DNA of 64,000 nt from Maribacter thermophilus. Lineage in GTDB: Bacteria > Bacteroidota > Bacteroidia > Flavobacteriales > Flavobacteriaceae. The notes below the pieces were generated by a model. The model was not told where the DNA came from and did no database searches. It worked only from the letters and a program-made list of their open reading frames with translations. Shown here in pieces: positions 61,994 to 64,000 of the stretch (the first letter of the stretch is position 1; every line of letters starts with the position of its first letter). Where the stretch lies: contig NZ_LDAS01000001.1 in assembly GCF_001020565.1 (NCBI RefSeq), positions 3,248,520 through 3,312,519 on the forward strand, read 5' to 3'. Made by a program: the position numbers and the translations under genes.

Positions 61994-63136
61994 TTAAAAT
62001 CCGAAATCGGCTTTTAAGGCATCGATTTTTTCCAATGCCATTTCTTTTGTCAAGAAATCTATCTCTTCCATCTGAAAAGCCTTTTCAAAAGTTTTTAAAG
62101 CTTTTTTTGGTTCTCCGAGTTGCTCGTAGTACTCACCTTCAAAGTAGAAACCGAGCATTGTCTCGGGGTATTCTTTTTTGCATAGGTCTGATAAGGGTTT
62201 CAATGATTCAAAATCCTCTTTTTTTCTTGATGCCGCATAGATTGCCATAATATCGTTCAGTGCTACGGGTTTACTAAATCCGAAAAGATCTACAATTCCT
62301 TGATATTTGTTCTCTAGGTATTGATAAACGGGTTCTTCCGAAGTTAATATCTGTGTTCTGTATTCTTTGGGGCTTATTGGTTTAAATATGCCGAAAACAT
62401 TATCAAATGCTTTTCCTATTCCGTAAGTGGCTACAGAAATATGATCTGCCTTTTGATACTCGTCATAGAAATAATGAAGGGTTTCCTTGTCCAGGGCTTT
62501 GATGCCTTTATCAAGAGCTGCAATTTTTTTAGTGTCGTTAGATTGTTCTCCTTCCACAATTAACTGATAGAACATTTGTTTGTCAAAGGAGTTGAGTCTC
62601 ATTGGTACCCTGCTCTCCATTTCTGGGGCAAGAGTGGGCGAAATACTCACATAGGCGTCAAAAATGGAGTTGTCTTTAAACAGCCAGTAATTCTGAAAGT
62701 TGGCGGTAATGTCGTATCCCAATATCATTCTAAAAGGGGCGGTACTATAATTTAGGTCTAGGTACGGAATAAGTTCCATACCAATAAACTCATAGAATTT
62801 TTTGCCCTTTTCACTGGGGAGACCGCTATTTGGGTCAAAGGCACAATCTTCGTATCGTATATTGTTTTCACTTTGGTTGACGCCTACGATTATACTTTCG
62901 GGCATTCCGTGGAAACGACTATAATATTTAGAAGTTGCGACCACTTGGTCAAAAAGATAATTTGCGTCCAGTACAACGATTAGGGGGTATTTTTTAGATT
63001 CGTCGAGTTCTGGCGGAAAGTAATATTGAACATCACGTCTTTCCTGTAATTTAAAAGATTCGAAAATTTCTTGGGTAGTTTGTGCTTTTATAGCGAACAC
63101 CATGAACAGGGTCAATGGAAAAAGAAAATGGCGCAT
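61994..63136 (-). CDS. Esterase-fold exported protein lacking the catalytic serine
   Basis: 380 aa from the ATG at 63136, chosen because MRHFLFPLTLFMVFAIKAQ is a signal peptide. Residues about 20-280 follow the esterase D / IroE alpha-beta-hydrolase fold (VQYYFPPELDESKKYPLIVVLDANYLFD, SIIVGVNQS, FRMILGYDITANFQNYWLF, AYVSISPTL). The position of the GxSxG nucleophile reads GYDIT with Asp142, so the Ser is absent. Residues about 320-375 look like a TPR (FYFEGEYYEQLGEPKKALKTFEKAF). It may be a binding protein or use another mechanism. It follows the LPG-synthase-like gene with 26 bases between. Confidence 0.8.
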   Translation of the reverse strand: MRHFLFPLTLFMVFAIKAQTTQEIFESFKLQERRDVQYYFPPELDESKKYPLIVVLDANYLFDQVVATSKYYSRFHGMPESIIVGVNQSENNIRYEDCAFDPNSGLPSEKGKKFYEFIGMELIPYLDLNYSTAPFRMILGYDITANFQNYWLFKDNSIFDAYVSISPTLAPEMESRVPMRLNSFDKQMFYQLIVEGEQSNDTKKIAALDKGIKALDKETLHYFYDEYQKADHISVATYGIGKAFDNVFGIFKPISPKEYRTQILTSEEPVYQYLENKYQGIVDLFGFSKPVALNDIMAIYAASRKKEDFESLKPLSDLCKKEYPETMLGFYFEGEYYEQLGEPKKALKTFEKAFQMEEIDFLTKEMALEKIDALKADFGF

Positions 63137-63162
63137 AAATTTGAATTTAAATAGTAGATGTA

Positions 63163-64000
63163 CTACTTGTATCTGTTCAATAACGGTAATAGGAGAAAAG
63201 ATATTGCACCAAAAACGACGTTCATCAAGGTTTGTGCGATCCACATAATCCACCCAAAGGCATCTCCAGAAACAGAACTAATTCCGAAAAGTACCAAGGC
63301 CTTGCTTACGAGGATTGGAAATAGGCCTACACCGCCATTGGTCGTCGCCATGGCAAAGGCCCCAAAGACAAAGGCTACCATAATTTCGTTAAGGGAAAGG
63401 CTGGCCGTTTCGGGGACCGTGAATTTTATGACCCACATCATTCCGATATAGCATACCCAGATGAGTAGGGTGTGGAAGACAAAGGCCCATTTTCTTTTCA
63501 TTTTAAAAATGCTAAAAACACCGTCCATAAGGCCCTTTATGAAATGCTTAATTTTCAATGCAATGGAGGAGTTCGATTTTTTTACGAAAATGAAGAAGAT
63601 GAGCACGGCAATGAGGCCCGCGGCCAATAGAAGAAGAATTCCGTTTAGGTCGAACCCTCTTTGTTCAAAAAAAGAAATGATAATATCGGTCTGTAGCAAG
63701 AGCGTTATAACCACTACAACTAGCAGCATAAACACATCTACCACCCTTTCTGTAACAATGGTTCCGAAACCTTTTTCAAAGGGTACTCCTTCGTAAGTGG
63801 TCAAGGCAGTTGCCCTTAGGATCTCACCTGTTCTTGGTACGCCCAAATTGGCCAAATAAGCCATGAATATCATAAATATGTTATTCGTTAATTTTGGTTT
63901 GTACCCGAGCGGTTCCAATAAATAATTCCATCGAATAGCTCTTGAGACGTGACCTATGATTCCTAGTAAAAGTGATAGTGTTACCCAGAAAAGATCGGCC
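63163..64000 (-). CDS. Lysylphosphatidylglycerol synthase TM-region (UPF0104) protein, 5' end missing
   Basis: The reading frame continues to the window edge (ADLFWVTLSLLLGIIGHVSRAIRWNYLLEPLGYKPK upstream of the annotated Met, a Leu codon), so the true start is outside. The visible 279 residues show at least six hydrophobic helices and the UPF0104/LPG-synthase membrane signature RTGEILRATAL, GTIVTERVVDVFMLL and TNGGVGLFPILVSKALVL. No MprF catalytic domain is present. Such stand-alone proteins act in lipid transport or modification. In flavobacteria it usually sits beside panC/panD, which may lie just to the right; not verified. Confidence 0.85.
   Translation of the reverse strand, partial: ADLFWVTLSLLLGIIGHVSRAIRWNYLLEPLGYKPKLTNNIFMIFMAYLANLGVPRTGEILRATALTTYEGVPFEKGFGTIVTERVVDVFMLLVVVVITLLLQTDIIISFFEQRGFDLNGILLLLAAGLIAVLIFFIFVKKSNSSIALKIKHFIKGLMDGVFSIFKMKRKWAFVFHTLLIWVCYIGMMWVIKFTVPETASLSLNEIMVAFVFGAFAMATTNGGVGLFPILVSKALVLFGISSVSGDAFGWIMWIAQTLMNVVFGAISFLLLPLLNRYK

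Overview
The window is AT-rich chromosomal DNA from a member of the Bacteroidota, almost certainly a marine-type Flavobacteriaceae; I cannot name the genus. The signs are CarboxypepD_reg-type TonB-dependent receptors, many lipoproteins, a PAS-rich kinase with REC-only regulators, an IleRS of the long type 2 class, a eukaryote-like GlyRS, near absence of strong Shine-Dalgarno sites, and repeated TAnnTTTG -7 promoter elements, the signature of the Bacteroidota primary sigma factor. Coding density is high, with many tail-to-tail genes that touch or overlap. I see no rRNA, tRNA, CRISPR array, prophage or insertion sequence.

Layout. 1-3.4 kb: glycerol-3-phosphate metabolism (glpD partial, gpsA convergent) and a duplicated-domain lipoprotein. 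3.5-5.5 kb: AraC regulator divergent from a PhyH-type dioxygenase. 5.6-8.3 kb: SulP transporter, thioredoxin-fold lipid-side protein, lipoprotein cytochrome c. 8.4-13.5 kb: YheT hydrolase, nitronate monooxygenase, thioesterase, GntR regulator, DMT exporter, ArsC/Spx-like protein, DinB-like protein. 13.5-17 kb: DUF3298 lipoprotein, PLP enzyme of trans-sulfuration, NADP glutamate dehydrogenase. 17.1-20.7 kb: recO, a haemin-type TonB receptor, and an 11-mer-repeat lipoprotein. 20.9-28.8 kb: ileS, dksA-like, a DUF4097-like exported protein, lspA, 5-formyl-THF cyclo-ligase, uvrC. 28.9-36.1 kb: patatin/BamA-like protein, a candidate small structured RNA, then a tight operon DUF3108-TDO-M23-pgi. 36.3-45.3 kb: two related TonB receptors, a 4-TM protein, a DUF1080 protein, and an endonuclease/exonuclease/phosphatase divergent from TonB receptor + DUF5689/lamin-tail lipoprotein. 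45.3-49.3 kb: a six-PAS histidine kinase with two stand-alone receiver proteins. 49.4-55.6 kb: ankyrin protein, omega-amidase, Ig-like lipoprotein, ComF, coiled-coil membrane protein, glyS. 55.6-64 kb: TonB receptor with outer-membrane barrel, exonuclease III, aldo-keto reductase, a tiny TatA-like ORF, radA, a 54-aa membrane ORF, an esterase-fold protein lacking its serine, and a partial LPG-synthase-like membrane protein.

Points most worth following up: IleRS carries GIHH where HIGH is expected (the signature linked to mupirocin hyper-resistance); the EEP nuclease/TonB receptor/DUF5689-LTD locus looks like a surface nucleic-acid or phosphoester scavenging module; a three-hairpin RNA with its own promoter lies at 31.26-31.37 kb; a perfect inverted repeat exactly fills the promoter spacer of a receiver gene; and several very small membrane ORFs (37, 54 and 28 aa) sit between known genes. 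All functions are inferred by reading sequence; no search or computation was run.
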